DNA of 64,000 nucleotides from NCBI RefSeq assembly GCF_001042595.1, contig NZ_AP012326.1, positions 806,001 to 870,000 on the forward strand, in the 5' to 3' direction. This DNA comes from Bifidobacterium dentium JCM 1195 = DSM 20436 (lineage in GTDB: Bacteria; Actinomycetota; Actinomycetes; Actinomycetales; Bifidobacteriaceae). The position numbers and the translations under genes were made by a program. Shown here piece after piece: positions 1 through 7,662 of the stretch. The first letter of the stretch is position 1. The number at the start of each line of letters is the position of its first letter. The notes below the pieces were generated by a model. It made no database searches. It was not told the origin of the DNA and saw nothing but the letters and a program-made list of their open reading frames with translations.

Positions 1-1
1 C

Positions 2-1015
2 AATCAGGCTGCACGCAACATAGGGGCGAATCTGATTGAGAATGGCGACGTTGTGCCAAACCCGCATATCGACCTGGTTCGGAATCTGATTGATCAGGCT
101 CGGGCGGCAGATGTCGACTTCATCTTGGCGGTAGGCGGCGCAAGTTCGTTCGATACGGCCAAGGCGGTGGGTGTTGGTCTTGAGTACGATGGGGACGTCT
201 GGGATTTATTCACTGGAGTTGCCGAACCACAGAGCAGTGTTTCGGTCGGCGTGATTTCCACGATTCCCGGGAGCGGTTCCGAGGTATCGGATTGCGCGGT
301 GCTTCAACAAGGACATGACAAACGCGCCTTAGAGAACCGTATTGTGATTCCGAAATTCGCCATAGTCAATCCGGAGTATTCCCGTACCGCTCCTTATCGA
401 TATCAGGCGGCTGCGGTAGCGGATCTCGCAGTTGGCTTCCTAGAACCGTATTTCACGGCGAAAGATCATTTGGAATCCGAGGACAGATTACTCGAAGGGG
501 GCCTGAAGGCGGCACTGGTGGCAGGCAGGCGATTCGTGGAGGATCCTCAGGATTTGAAGAATCGCACCGAACTGCATTGGCTGTCAGCAACCATGTTCAA
601 TCATTGCTTTCTGGCCACAGGTTCGGAGAATGACTGGACCACTCACCGGATCGAACATGAGCTGGGTGGTGAGTTTGATGTTATTCATGGTGAGGGAATT
701 TCGGCAATTCTGCCATCGATCATCCGTTATGTGGCTCGACGCCAACCGAAGAGGTATGCCCAGCTCGCCGTTCGGGTATTCGATGCCGATCCCTACGACA
801 ATGACGCGGAACAGCTTGCCAACTACTTCGCCAATCGAATCGAAGAGCATTTCAAGGCTTTTGGACTTGCCACGAGCCTGCATGAACTGGGGATTGCGGA
901 GAGCTCCATTGAACATGTGGCTGATCGATTGACTCTTAATGGAAGCAAAACAGTCGGCAATTATTCACCGCTCGACCGGAATGATGTCATAGCGGTACTT
1001 CGCCTCGCTTACTGA
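2..1015 (+). CDS. Iron-containing alcohol dehydrogenase homologue, 5' truncated by window
   Basis: The reading frame is open from base 2, so the gene starts upstream of the window; the GTG at 53 is only an internal codon. The visible part has the fold markers of the group III (YqhD/butanol dehydrogenase-like) iron/zinc alcohol dehydrogenases: the NAD(P)-binding stretch AVGGASSFDTAKA, the STIPGSGSEVS loop, and the C-terminal HELGGEFDVIHGEG with two metal-ligand histidines (codons at 656 and 686). In the family the metal site also uses a D-x-x-x-H pair; here it reads D-L-A-V-G (codons 422 and 434), so one histidine is a glycine. It lies 39 bp before metN and probably shares its transcript. The substrate is unknown; the altered metal site makes normal alcohol dehydrogenase activity uncertain. 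Confidence 0.85.
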   Translation, partial: NQAARNIGANLIENGDVVPNPHIDLVRNLIDQARAADVDFILAVGGASSFDTAKAVGVGLEYDGDVWDLFTGVAEPQSSVSVGVISTIPGSGSEVSDCAVLQQGHDKRALENRIVIPKFAIVNPEYSRTAPYRYQAAAVADLAVGFLEPYFTAKDHLESEDRLLEGGLKAALVAGRRFVEDPQDLKNRTELHWLSATMFNHCFLATGSENDWTTHRIEHELGGEFDVIHGEGISAILPSIIRYVARRQPKRYAQLAVRVFDADPYDNDAEQLANYFANRIEEHFKAFGLATSLHELGIAESSIEHVADRLTLNGSKTVGNYSPLDRNDVIAVLRLAY

Positions 1016-1054
1016 ACATGGCTGTGAATTGTCACGAAACCGTAAGGAATGGAT

Positions 1055-2122
1055 ATGACGGATGAAACGACAATATCGTATCAGCGAAATCTGGTGACGA
1101 TAAGGAATCTCAAAAAAATATACCGCACCGAAGATGGTGAGAAGGTGGCTTTGCATGATGTGAACCTGAATATCACCAAAAGAGACATTTACGGCATCAT
1201 AGGATTGAGTGGTGCCGGAAAATCCACACTGGTACGGTGCATTAATGGCCTGGAACGATATGATGGCGGCTCCATGGTCGTTGATGGACACGAAATCACA
1301 GATCTGTCCAAAAAAGACCTCAGGGCGGTACGCCGCTCCATCGGCATGATTTTCCAATCATTCAATCTCATGCCTTCCAGAACGGTGGCGGGTAACGTTG
1401 AGCTGGCATTGCTTGATTCAGGTCTTGGCAAGGGTGAGCGGGAATCCCGTGTCAAGGAACTGCTTGAACTAGTGGATTTGTCCGAAAAGGCCGATAATTA
1501 TCCGAACGAACTATCTGGTGGTCAGAAGCAACGCGTTGCCATCGCACGGGCATTGGCCAACAATCCTAGCATCTTGCTCAGTGATGAGGCCACCAGTGCA
1601 CTTGATCCCAACACTACGAAGTCCATTCTGAGACTGCTCAAGCATCTACATGACACTTTGGGGCTGACGATTGTCATCATCACGCATCAGATGTCGGTGA
1701 TCAAGCAGATTTGCAATCGCGTCGCGGTGATGGATCGCGGCACCGTTGTGGAGGAAGGCAAGGTATTCGATATCTTTGCCAATCCGAGGGCTCCTCTGAC
1801 GCAGGCTTTCGTAGCGACGACTTCGAACCTTGGAAAAATCAGTGATCTGCTTGAGGACGGCTCGAACTTGGTTGATCTCAATCCGGGTCAGGTGCTGCTA
1901 CGTATGAAATACATATCGAAGGAAGTGTCCGAAGCACTCGTCTCGCATATCTCTCGCTCATTTAATATCGACGTCAACATCATTTTCGGTGACATCGACA
2001 TTATCGACGATGCGCCGTTGGGCGGTCTGGTGGTGATTTTGGATGGTCCCGCCGACCATATTGAGGCTGCAATCGACTATCTGAAGAGTCGCAATATCGG
2101 AATCGAGGTACTGGCGCAATGA
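1055..2122 (+). CDS. metN: MetN-type methionine/cystine ABC importer ATP-binding protein
   Basis: This is the cytoplasmic ATPase that would power the importer formed with the next two genes. Walker A GLSGAGKST lies at residues 50-58, the signature LSGGQKQR at 153-160, Walker B ILLSDEATSALD at 173-184 and the H-loop IITHQ about 40 residues later. The last ~90 residues form the NIL regulatory domain typical of MetN, which in the E. coli protein binds methionine and inhibits transport. Length (355 aa) is normal. I chose the ATG at 1055 over the ATG at 1049 because the AAGGA Shine-Dalgarno at 1043-1047 is only one base from 1049 but seven from 1055. It overlaps metI by 4 bp. The unusual neighbours (two dehydrogenases, DUF1684) mean the substrate may not be free methionine. 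Confidence 0.92.
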   Translation: MTDETTISYQRNLVTIRNLKKIYRTEDGEKVALHDVNLNITKRDIYGIIGLSGAGKSTLVRCINGLERYDGGSMVVDGHEITDLSKKDLRAVRRSIGMIFQSFNLMPSRTVAGNVELALLDSGLGKGERESRVKELLELVDLSEKADNYPNELSGGQKQRVAIARALANNPSILLSDEATSALDPNTTKSILRLLKHLHDTLGLTIVIITHQMSVIKQICNRVAVMDRGTVVEEGKVFDIFANPRAPLTQAFVATTSNLGKISDLLEDGSNLVDLNPGQVLLRMKYISKEVSEALVSHISRSFNIDVNIIFGDIDIIDDAPLGGLVVILDGPADHIEAAIDYLKSRNIGIEVLAQ

Positions 2123-2796
2123 ACATCCTTGCTCAGTGGTTTCCCAATGTGGTCCATCGACTACCTGAATTCATCGACAGTTTCGTTCAGACGCTTATCA
2201 TGGTTGCGGTCACTGGAGTGCTTTCCTTCATGTTGTCCACTGTTTTTGCCGTGGGCCTGACACTGACCCAGCGGGACGGTCTTGCTCAGCAGGCCGTGGT
2301 TTTCAATGTTCTGGATAAACTGATCAATCTGTTCCGATCTATTCCGTTCATCATTCTTGCGGCGGCTTTGGTGCCGTTCACTAGGGCGTTGGTCGGTACG
2401 GCAATCGGAACGAAAGGAGCGATTTTCCCACTGGTCGTCGGTATTACGCCGTTTTTCACCAGACAGATCCAATCCGCTCTTGCGGGAGTTGATCCAGGTC
2501 TCATCGAGGCGGCGGAATCCATGGGCATGAGTACGTCGAAGATCGTATATCGCATCTATCTCAGAGAGTCCGTTCCATCCATTATTCGTGTGAGCGTCAT
2601 CGCGATTGTGAGCCTGATCGGTCTCACCGCAATCGTCGGCATTGTCGGAGGCGGCGGCTTGGGCGATTTCGCCATCCGTTATGGCTATCAACGGTACATG
2701 CTTGACGCCACCTATGCGACCATCATCGTCTTGGTCATGCTCATCGGCGTGATCGAATTCGTCGGCAGACAGTTGGTTGCGTTGACCGAACACTGA
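2119..2796 (+). CDS. metI: MetI-type ABC importer permease
   Basis: Integral membrane permease (225 aa) with about five hydrophobic segments. It carries the EAA-type coupling motif EAAESMGMSTSKIVYRIYL (about residues 131-149) that contacts the ATPase, and the MetI-typical end of the segment GIVGGGGLGDFAIRYGYQRY. Length and motifs match the D-methionine transporter family. The ATG overlaps the metN stop (ATGA), indicating translational coupling, and metQ follows after 42 bp. Together with MetN and MetQ it forms a complete importer. Confidence 0.92.
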   Translation: MNILAQWFPNVVHRLPEFIDSFVQTLIMVAVTGVLSFMLSTVFAVGLTLTQRDGLAQQAVVFNVLDKLINLFRSIPFIILAAALVPFTRALVGTAIGTKGAIFPLVVGITPFFTRQIQSALAGVDPGLIEAAESMGMSTSKIVYRIYLRESVPSIIRVSVIAIVSLIGLTAIVGIVGGGGLGDFAIRYGYQRYMLDATYATIIVLVMLIGVIEFVGRQLVALTEH

Positions 2797-2838
2797 TTTC
2801 ACAACATTGCACAACAAAGGCAAAAAAGGAAGGGAAAC

Positions 2839-3705
2839 ATGGCAACTTCAAACAAAGCAAAAGCCAAAAGGAATCTGATCACCGTGCTGGTCGCATTGGC
2901 ATTCGTGATTGTAGGAATCGTTGGATATTCGATATATCGCAACGCACAGAGCAGTGGCGGCACCGTTGTGACGGTTGGCGTGGTCGGCAATTCCGATGAT
3001 GCCATCTGGGAGGCTGTGCAGAAGGAGCTTGACGACGAGAACTCCGGTATCACAATTCAGACCAAGGCTTTTCAGGATGGTATCTACGCCAATCAGGCTC
3101 AAGCGAATGGCGAGCTTGATTTGACGGCATTCCAGCACTATGCATTCCTTAATCAGGAGAAAGAACAGAAGGGGTATAAGCTCACGGCAATTGGCGAGAC
3201 CTACATTTCACCGTTGAATCTTTATTCCCAAAAATACAAGAGCGTGAAGGATTTCAAAGCCGGAGACAAAATCGCCATCCCCAACAATGCGACGAATACC
3301 GGCCGCGCATTGAAAGTTTTGGATTCCGCAGGCTTGATTAAACTGAAGGACAACACCAAGGCGAATCCGACCGTTGACGACATCGCGGAGAATCCCAGCG
3401 GCATCGATATCGAACTCAATGATGCCGCTGCCATCATCAACCTGCTTCCGGACTACGCAGGTGGCATCACCAACACCAACTTCATCATCGATGCCGGCAT
3501 GAGCGTGGATGATGCCCTCTATCAGGCGCCGATTGATTCCGGCAACAAGAGTTTCAAGCCATACATCAATATCATCGTGGCTCGCGATGATCAGAAAGAC
3601 AACGCCACCTATAAAAAAATCGTGGATGCCTACCATACCAAGGCCGTGGCGAATGCCATCACCAAGAACTACAAGGGTGCCGTGGTACCGGTGTTCAAGT
3701 ACTGA
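2839..3705 (+). CDS. metQ: MetQ/NlpA-family substrate-binding protein with N-terminal membrane anchor
   Basis: Extracytoplasmic binding protein of the NlpA/MetQ family (288 aa). The family regions are visible: VTVGVVGNSDDAIWEAV near residue 35-55, ANGELDLTAFQHYAFL (about 94-109, the QH segment of the ligand pocket), and KIAIPNNATNTGRAL (about 143-157). Most MetQ proteins are lipoproteins with a lipobox cysteine. Here the basic N-terminus is followed by a hydrophobic helix (about residues 12-33) and there is no cysteine, so the protein is probably held by an uncleaved transmembrane anchor. The start has a good AAGGAAGGG Shine-Dalgarno. It is the third gene of the importer. Confidence 0.9.
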   Translation: MATSNKAKAKRNLITVLVALAFVIVGIVGYSIYRNAQSSGGTVVTVGVVGNSDDAIWEAVQKELDDENSGITIQTKAFQDGIYANQAQANGELDLTAFQHYAFLNQEKEQKGYKLTAIGETYISPLNLYSQKYKSVKDFKAGDKIAIPNNATNTGRALKVLDSAGLIKLKDNTKANPTVDDIAENPSGIDIELNDAAAIINLLPDYAGGITNTNFIIDAGMSVDDALYQAPIDSGNKSFKPYINIIVARDDQKDNATYKKIVDAYHTKAVANAITKNYKGAVVPVFKY

Positions 3706-3739
3706 GCGGTCGGTCGAGCGATTAGAAAGGAAAACCGGT

Positions 3740-4597
3740 ATGACGAATCACAACGTTCCCCAAGACGCACATAAAGCGGATCCATATATCCAACAGTGGC
3801 ATATCTGGCATGCGCAGCGTGTCGAGGAGTTGTCCTCGCCACATGGATATCTCTCCCCGACGTCCATCAATTGGATCAATGATGGTCAGAGCAAAACCAT
3901 AGAGGGCATCCCAGGAACCTGGTCGTCTAAAAATGATGTGTTGGTCTACACTCCCGAAGAACGTGCACAGGTATATAACGCGGAGACGCTCGTTGAACAG
4001 CCACTCGTCTTTGTACCGACAGCCTTTGGAGAGGAGGCGTTGGGCTATCTCGATTATGGTGATATTCGAATCGAAGTCAATGCGCAAACCAATCTTAACG
4101 ATCAGAACAATCATCTGTTCTGGCTCCGTGTGAAAGATCCCGATGCAGAACGTCGTAAAGCCTTCAAAGGCATCGAACATTTTCCGATTGACCGCAGATG
4201 GCGATTCCCCGCGACGTTCCGCCGGGCAGATGATGACGAATTGGATATTCATGATTCCGTCGTCAAGACGGTTCTGCAATCCTATCCGGTATTGGGCTTC
4301 GTGGAATTCGATTATGGCGGTGGACATCATTCGCTGGTGGTCTCGAACGTATTCGGTCATGTTACGGTGTTTTTCTCAGATGAAACGACCGGCAAGGAAA
4401 CCTATGGTATCGGGCGGGTGCTGCATCTTGATCCATTGAAACTCGATGCGCTTGATGTCATCGATTTCAACTACGCCTTTAACTATCCGTGTGCGTTCTC
4501 GCCATATTGCACGTGTCCGATTCCTTCTCGAAGGAATCATCTGCCGTTCGCGGTGACGGCAGGGGAGAAGACTCCTGAAGACAGTGCGCAGTACTGA
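3740..4597 (+). CDS. DUF1684 domain protein
   Basis: Soluble 285-residue protein of the DUF1684 family, recognised by its overall pattern: an early W-H-x-x-R-V-E-E-L-S-S-P-H-G-Y-L-S motif, a mid-protein SWRFPATFR-like stretch (RRWRFPATFRRA), a conserved D-Y-G-G-G segment and the C-terminal LDFNYAFNYPCAFSPYCTCP block with several cysteines and a conserved asparagine-tyrosine-phenylalanine core. The biochemical function of this family is not established. An in-frame start 77 codons earlier would lie inside metQ; I chose the ATG at 3740 because of the GAAAGG Shine-Dalgarno at 3725-3730. It is 34 bp after metQ and 34 bp before the next dehydrogenase, so it is part of the same operon. Confidence 0.8.
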   Translation: MTNHNVPQDAHKADPYIQQWHIWHAQRVEELSSPHGYLSPTSINWINDGQSKTIEGIPGTWSSKNDVLVYTPEERAQVYNAETLVEQPLVFVPTAFGEEALGYLDYGDIRIEVNAQTNLNDQNNHLFWLRVKDPDAERRKAFKGIEHFPIDRRWRFPATFRRADDDELDIHDSVVKTVLQSYPVLGFVEFDYGGGHHSLVVSNVFGHVTVFFSDETTGKETYGIGRVLHLDPLKLDALDVIDFNYAFNYPCAFSPYCTCPIPSRRNHLPFAVTAGEKTPEDSAQY

Positions 4598-4631
4598 TAT
4601 CGTCGAAACGGGATGACGCATAGGGGGTGTG

Positions 4632-5711
4632 ATGAGCTCAAATGTTCATGATGATGATGTACGAAGCGGACCGGATCGCTACATCAGCGAGTTGGGCGTC
4701 GCCAAGGACATTGGTCGGTACCTGTCTGATTACCGGCATCCCGTAATTGTAAGCGGAGAACATTCATGGAATGCCTTTGCCGAGTATGCGGATGAAGTCC
4801 CCGAATATCCGGTGTTCAGATATGATGGCAGTGCCACGCTACGTAACGCACAGGAGTTGGCGCAAATCATCGGGACGTCGCAGGCGGATGCCATCGTGGC
4901 CATCGGAGCCGGGAAACTTTCCGATACGGCGAAGAATGTCGCTGAAATTCTCGGCATTGATTTGATAATGGTGCCGACGTTGGCAGCCACTTGCGCGGCC
5001 TACTCGGCACTGTCCGTCAATTATGATGACCGGCATCGCTATGTCGATGCACCGTTGCATTCCCGCAATAGCAACTTAGTTCTAGTCGATGCAACTTTGA
5101 TCGCAACCGGGCCATATGAATATCTGGTCGGAGGCATAGGCGATACTTTGGCCAAATGGTACGAGTCTAGGCCCGTGTTCGAAAGTGGCGCTTCGCTCGC
5201 CATCTTTGACAGGCTTTCACGACAATCCGCACTGCTGATTCGTGAGACATTGCTCAAAGAGAGTGAACTTGCTCTGAAAGCTCTGCGGAGAGGAGAAGCC
5301 AATGAGCATCTTCGGCTGGTCGTGGATACGAACATCGGTCTGGCTGGGACGGTTGGTGGTTTTGGAGGGTGCAAGGCACGGGCCTCTGGTGCCCACTCCA
5401 TGCATGATGCGCTCACTTTGTTGCCGCAGACGGCTTCCGTCGTGCATGGGATGAAAGTCGCATATGGCATCATGGTTCAGCTTGTCGCGGAGGGGCGAAG
5501 CAGCGAGGCTCGTGCCTTGATTCCGTTCTATGATGCGGTGGGGTTGCCCCATTCGTTAGCTCAGATTGGTGTCGATTCGTGGAATAATGCAGTTCTGCGT
5601 AAGGTTGCTGAATTAGCATCCAGCGAACAGGCGGCTTTTGCGCGGGCGGTTCCTGGAATCACCGCGGATGATGTGATGCAGGCAATGGAACAAGTTGAGC
5701 GGTTGCAGTAG
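4632..5711 (+). CDS. Glycerol dehydrogenase-like iron/zinc alcohol dehydrogenase
   Basis: 359-residue member of the GldA branch of iron-containing alcohol dehydrogenases. The NAD-binding segment AIGAGKLSDTAKNVA lies at about residues 95-109 and PTLAATCAAYSAL at about 117-129. The metal-site residues expected from bacterial glycerol dehydrogenase are all present: D in GGIGDTLAKWYE, H in GAHSMHDALT and H in VVHGMKVAYG. The site is therefore intact, unlike the homologue at the start of the cluster. I prefer the ATG at 4632 over the GTG at 4629 because the AGGGGG Shine-Dalgarno at 4622-4627 is too close to 4629. It is the last gene of the MetNIQ cluster. The true substrate is unknown. Confidence 0.85.
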   Translation: MSSNVHDDDVRSGPDRYISELGVAKDIGRYLSDYRHPVIVSGEHSWNAFAEYADEVPEYPVFRYDGSATLRNAQELAQIIGTSQADAIVAIGAGKLSDTAKNVAEILGIDLIMVPTLAATCAAYSALSVNYDDRHRYVDAPLHSRNSNLVLVDATLIATGPYEYLVGGIGDTLAKWYESRPVFESGASLAIFDRLSRQSALLIRETLLKESELALKALRRGEANEHLRLVVDTNIGLAGTVGGFGGCKARASGAHSMHDALTLLPQTASVVHGMKVAYGIMVQLVAEGRSSEARALIPFYDAVGLPHSLAQIGVDSWNNAVLRKVAELASSEQAAFARAVPGITADDVMQAMEQVERLQ

Positions 5712-5865
5712 CGGGGTGCACCGACTGGCCGGCTTGCGCATCGCGGTTCCGCTTCCGGACAAACCATGCAAACGAATGCAATCTGCTGATATGGTTGACG
5801 GTTAGGCGTCACAATGGTTGCGACGCTTGGATCTATCAAGAGAAGCCAGAGGAGGAAGTGACGAT

Positions 5866-6762
5866 ATGGGCTTTCTATATGCTCTCCTTGTCATTGCGGT
5901 GATCATCGCCATCCTGTTCCTGTCCACGCTATTCATCGTGCCGCAGCAGCAGGCCTACATCATCGAACGGTTCGGCAAGTTCAACAAGGTGCAGTTCGCC
6001 GGCATCCATATTCGTATTCCGTTCGTCGACCGCATCGCCATGAAAACCAACATGCGTGTCAACCAACTCAACGTGCAACTGGAAACCAAGACGCTCGACA
6101 ACGTGTTCGTCACCGTCGTGGCCTCCACCCAGTTCCGTGTGAACCCGGAGAACGTGGCCACTGCTTACTACGAGCTGCGCGATCCGGCGGGCCAGCTCCG
6201 CTCCTACATGGAGGATGCCTTGCGTTCCGCCATTCCGGCGCTGACCCTTGACGATGCGTTCGCCCGTAAGGATGACGTGGCCTTTGACGTGCAGAAGACC
6301 GTCGGCAATGAAATGGCCCGTTTTGGCTTCACCGTGGTCAAGACGCTGATTACGGCCATCGATCCGAGCCCACAGGTCAAGAACGCCATGGATTCCATCA
6401 ACGCGGCCCAGCGCGAGAAGGAAGCCACCCGTCAGCGTGCCGAAGCCCAGCGCATCCAGATCGAGACCCAAGCCGCCGCAGAAGCCGAGAAGACTCGACT
6501 GCAGGGCGAAGGCCAGGCCAACTACCGTCGTGAGATAGCCAACGGCATCGTCGATCAGATCAAGAGCCTGCAGGCCGTCGGCATGAACATCAACGACGTG
6601 AACAACGTGGTGCTGTTCAACCAGTATCTTGATGTGATGCGTTCGCTCAGCGAGTCCGACAACACCAAGACCGTGGTCTTGCCGGCATCGACGCCAGGCG
6701 GCTATCAGGATCTGTATGAGCAGGTCACCAAGGCCATGCTCACCGCCGGCGAAGCGAAGTGA
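5866..6762 (+). CDS. SPFH/band-7 (stomatin-like, QmcA type) membrane protein
   Basis: 298-residue membrane-anchored SPFH-domain protein. One N-terminal hydrophobic helix (about residues 4-26) is followed by the band-7 core starting at VPQQQAYIIERFGKF and by an alanine/glutamate-rich coiled coil (about residues 185-225, INAAQREKEATRQRAEAQ). Such proteins oligomerise at the membrane and scaffold proteases or lipid domains; no NfeD-like partner is visible here. The ORF is open 16 codons further upstream, but the ATG at 5866 has a GGAGGA Shine-Dalgarno at 5851-5856. It is transcribed alone: 154 bp separate it from the gene before and a structured region follows. Confidence 0.92.
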   Translation: MGFLYALLVIAVIIAILFLSTLFIVPQQQAYIIERFGKFNKVQFAGIHIRIPFVDRIAMKTNMRVNQLNVQLETKTLDNVFVTVVASTQFRVNPENVATAYYELRDPAGQLRSYMEDALRSAIPALTLDDAFARKDDVAFDVQKTVGNEMARFGFTVVKTLITAIDPSPQVKNAMDSINAAQREKEATRQRAEAQRIQIETQAAAEAEKTRLQGEGQANYRREIANGIVDQIKSLQAVGMNINDVNNVVLFNQYLDVMRSLSESDNTKTVVLPASTPGGYQDLYEQVTKAMLTAGEAK

Positions 6763-6810
6763 TGTGAAGGCTTTCGCCTGCCACTTTCTGTATTGTCACG
6801 GTAGGTGAAA

Positions 6811-6874
6811 CCCCTCCTTTCGGTGGAAACCGCATGAATGGTGACGGAGAGTGCGGAAAACCCGAAAGGAGGGG
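6811..6874. repeat. 13-bp perfect inverted repeat downstream of the SPFH gene
   Basis: CCCCTCCTTTCGG at 6811-6823 is matched exactly by its reverse complement at 6862-6874, with 38 bases between. Inside the loop a second short pairing is possible (ACCGCA near 6829 with TGCGGA near 6852), so the whole could fold as one long interrupted stem. It lies between convergent genes and might work as a terminator, but it has a large loop and no clear T-tract, and the 13-bp arms look more like the ends of a small element. Confidence 0.55.
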
Positions 6875-6940
6875 CTTGTCATATTCGGGTGCACTGCATA
6901 TCAGCGGTGCACGTTTGATTGGCGGGCGGAAGGATGCGTG

Positions 6941-7378
6941 TCAGGCGGCGCTTCCGACCAGTTGTCGTACCGGCATCATTGTCACGGTGTCGGTGTTGCC
7001 GACGGTTTCGAGGGCATTGATGCGGGTTTGCAGATCGATGACCTTCTTCTCCAGCCATTTAATGGTCATGGATTGGGTGAGTACCAGCAGATCGTGCTGA
7101 TCGGAGCCGGATGCATTGGCGAAATCCCGTGCTTCGAGCATGATTTGCGGATCGGCCTTCCAGCGGGCGATGGCACGTTCGATGCGTTTGCCGCCGACGA
7201 TCTTCGGATCGAGGCCGGCGCTGGCGAAGATGCTGGTCGGGCCATTGCCCCGCAGATACTGCGCCATGCAACGTACCTGGAAGTCGTGCGAATAGGTGAT
7301 GCGGTCGGCGGAGGCCCGCTCGACCGCGGGCAGGGTATTCAGATAATACACTTCGGCCTGAGTGAAACGACGACGCAT
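6941..7378 (-). CDS. Orphan helix-turn-helix protein resembling IS3-family OrfA
   Basis: 145-residue protein. The N-terminal half (RRRFTQAEVYYLN ... RITYSHDFQVRCMAQYLRG ... PTSIFASAGLDPKIVGGKRIERAIARWK) has the layout of the helix-turn-helix domain found in OrfA proteins of some IS3-type insertion sequences of Gram-positive bacteria. The C-terminal part (about residues 100-130) is heptad-like, again as in OrfA. No OrfB with a DDE triad lies beside it on either strand, so it is either a remnant or a domesticated DNA-binding protein. A good AAAGGGG Shine-Dalgarno precedes the ATG. Function unknown; the OrfA relationship is pattern recognition, not a search result. Confidence 0.6.
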   Translation of the reverse strand: MRRRFTQAEVYYLNTLPAVERASADRITYSHDFQVRCMAQYLRGNGPTSIFASAGLDPKIVGGKRIERAIARWKADPQIMLEARDFANASGSDQHDLLVLTQSMTIKWLEKKVIDLQTRINALETVGNTDTVTMMPVRQLVGSAA

Positions 7379-7397
7379 GATGATCCCCTTTCTAATG

Positions 7398-7440
7398 ATC
7401 AGCTTCGGCTTTCGGCGCTTCTCTGAATGTCGAAGCTGAT
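7398..7440. promoter_or_regulatory. Inverted repeat in the leader of the OrfA-like gene
   Basis: ATCAGCTTCG at 7398-7407 and CGAAGCTGAT at 7431-7440 form a perfect 10-bp inverted repeat separated by 23 bases. It starts 20 bp upstream of the minus-strand gene ending at 7378 and would fold in its 5' untranslated RNA or serve as an operator. Only the repeat itself is directly seen. Confidence 0.45.
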
Positions 7441-7662
7441 GATTTCATTCTATTTTCATGATTTGCGGGGTGAATGGCTTCTGGCACGAAACGGGGTGTT
7501 CTTGGCGCGAAACGAGGGGGTTATCATATCGACGAGAGATGACGAATATGGCGATAAGCCGGTGAAATCAGGTGGGTCAGGGTGTTCCCCTAGGGGATGC
7601 AAGGATGATGAAAAAGGTATAGACTCAACCCCAGAACCTCAAGGGGAAGGCGAAGAAGGCTT
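7441..7662. other. Divergent intergenic region with tandem motif and palindrome
   Basis: This stretch separates the minus-strand OrfA-like gene from the plus-strand exporter operon. It holds two near-identical 20-bp units in tandem (around 7479-7498 and 7499-7520, sharing a TTCTGGCACGAAACGGG-like core with few changes), a minus-strand TAGAAT -10-like hexamer near 7449, the palindrome at 7586-7597 and a plus-strand TATAGA -10-like hexamer at 7618-7623. No convincing coding sequence is present. Confidence 0.4.
7586..7597. promoter_or_regulatory. Palindromic operator candidate upstream of the exporter operon
   Basis: TCCCCTAGGGGA is a perfect 12-bp palindrome. It ends about 20 bp upstream of the -10-like TATAGA at 7618 and so overlaps the place of the -35 box, as expected for a dimeric regulator of the ABC exporter operon. 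The regulator is not identified. Confidence 0.5.
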
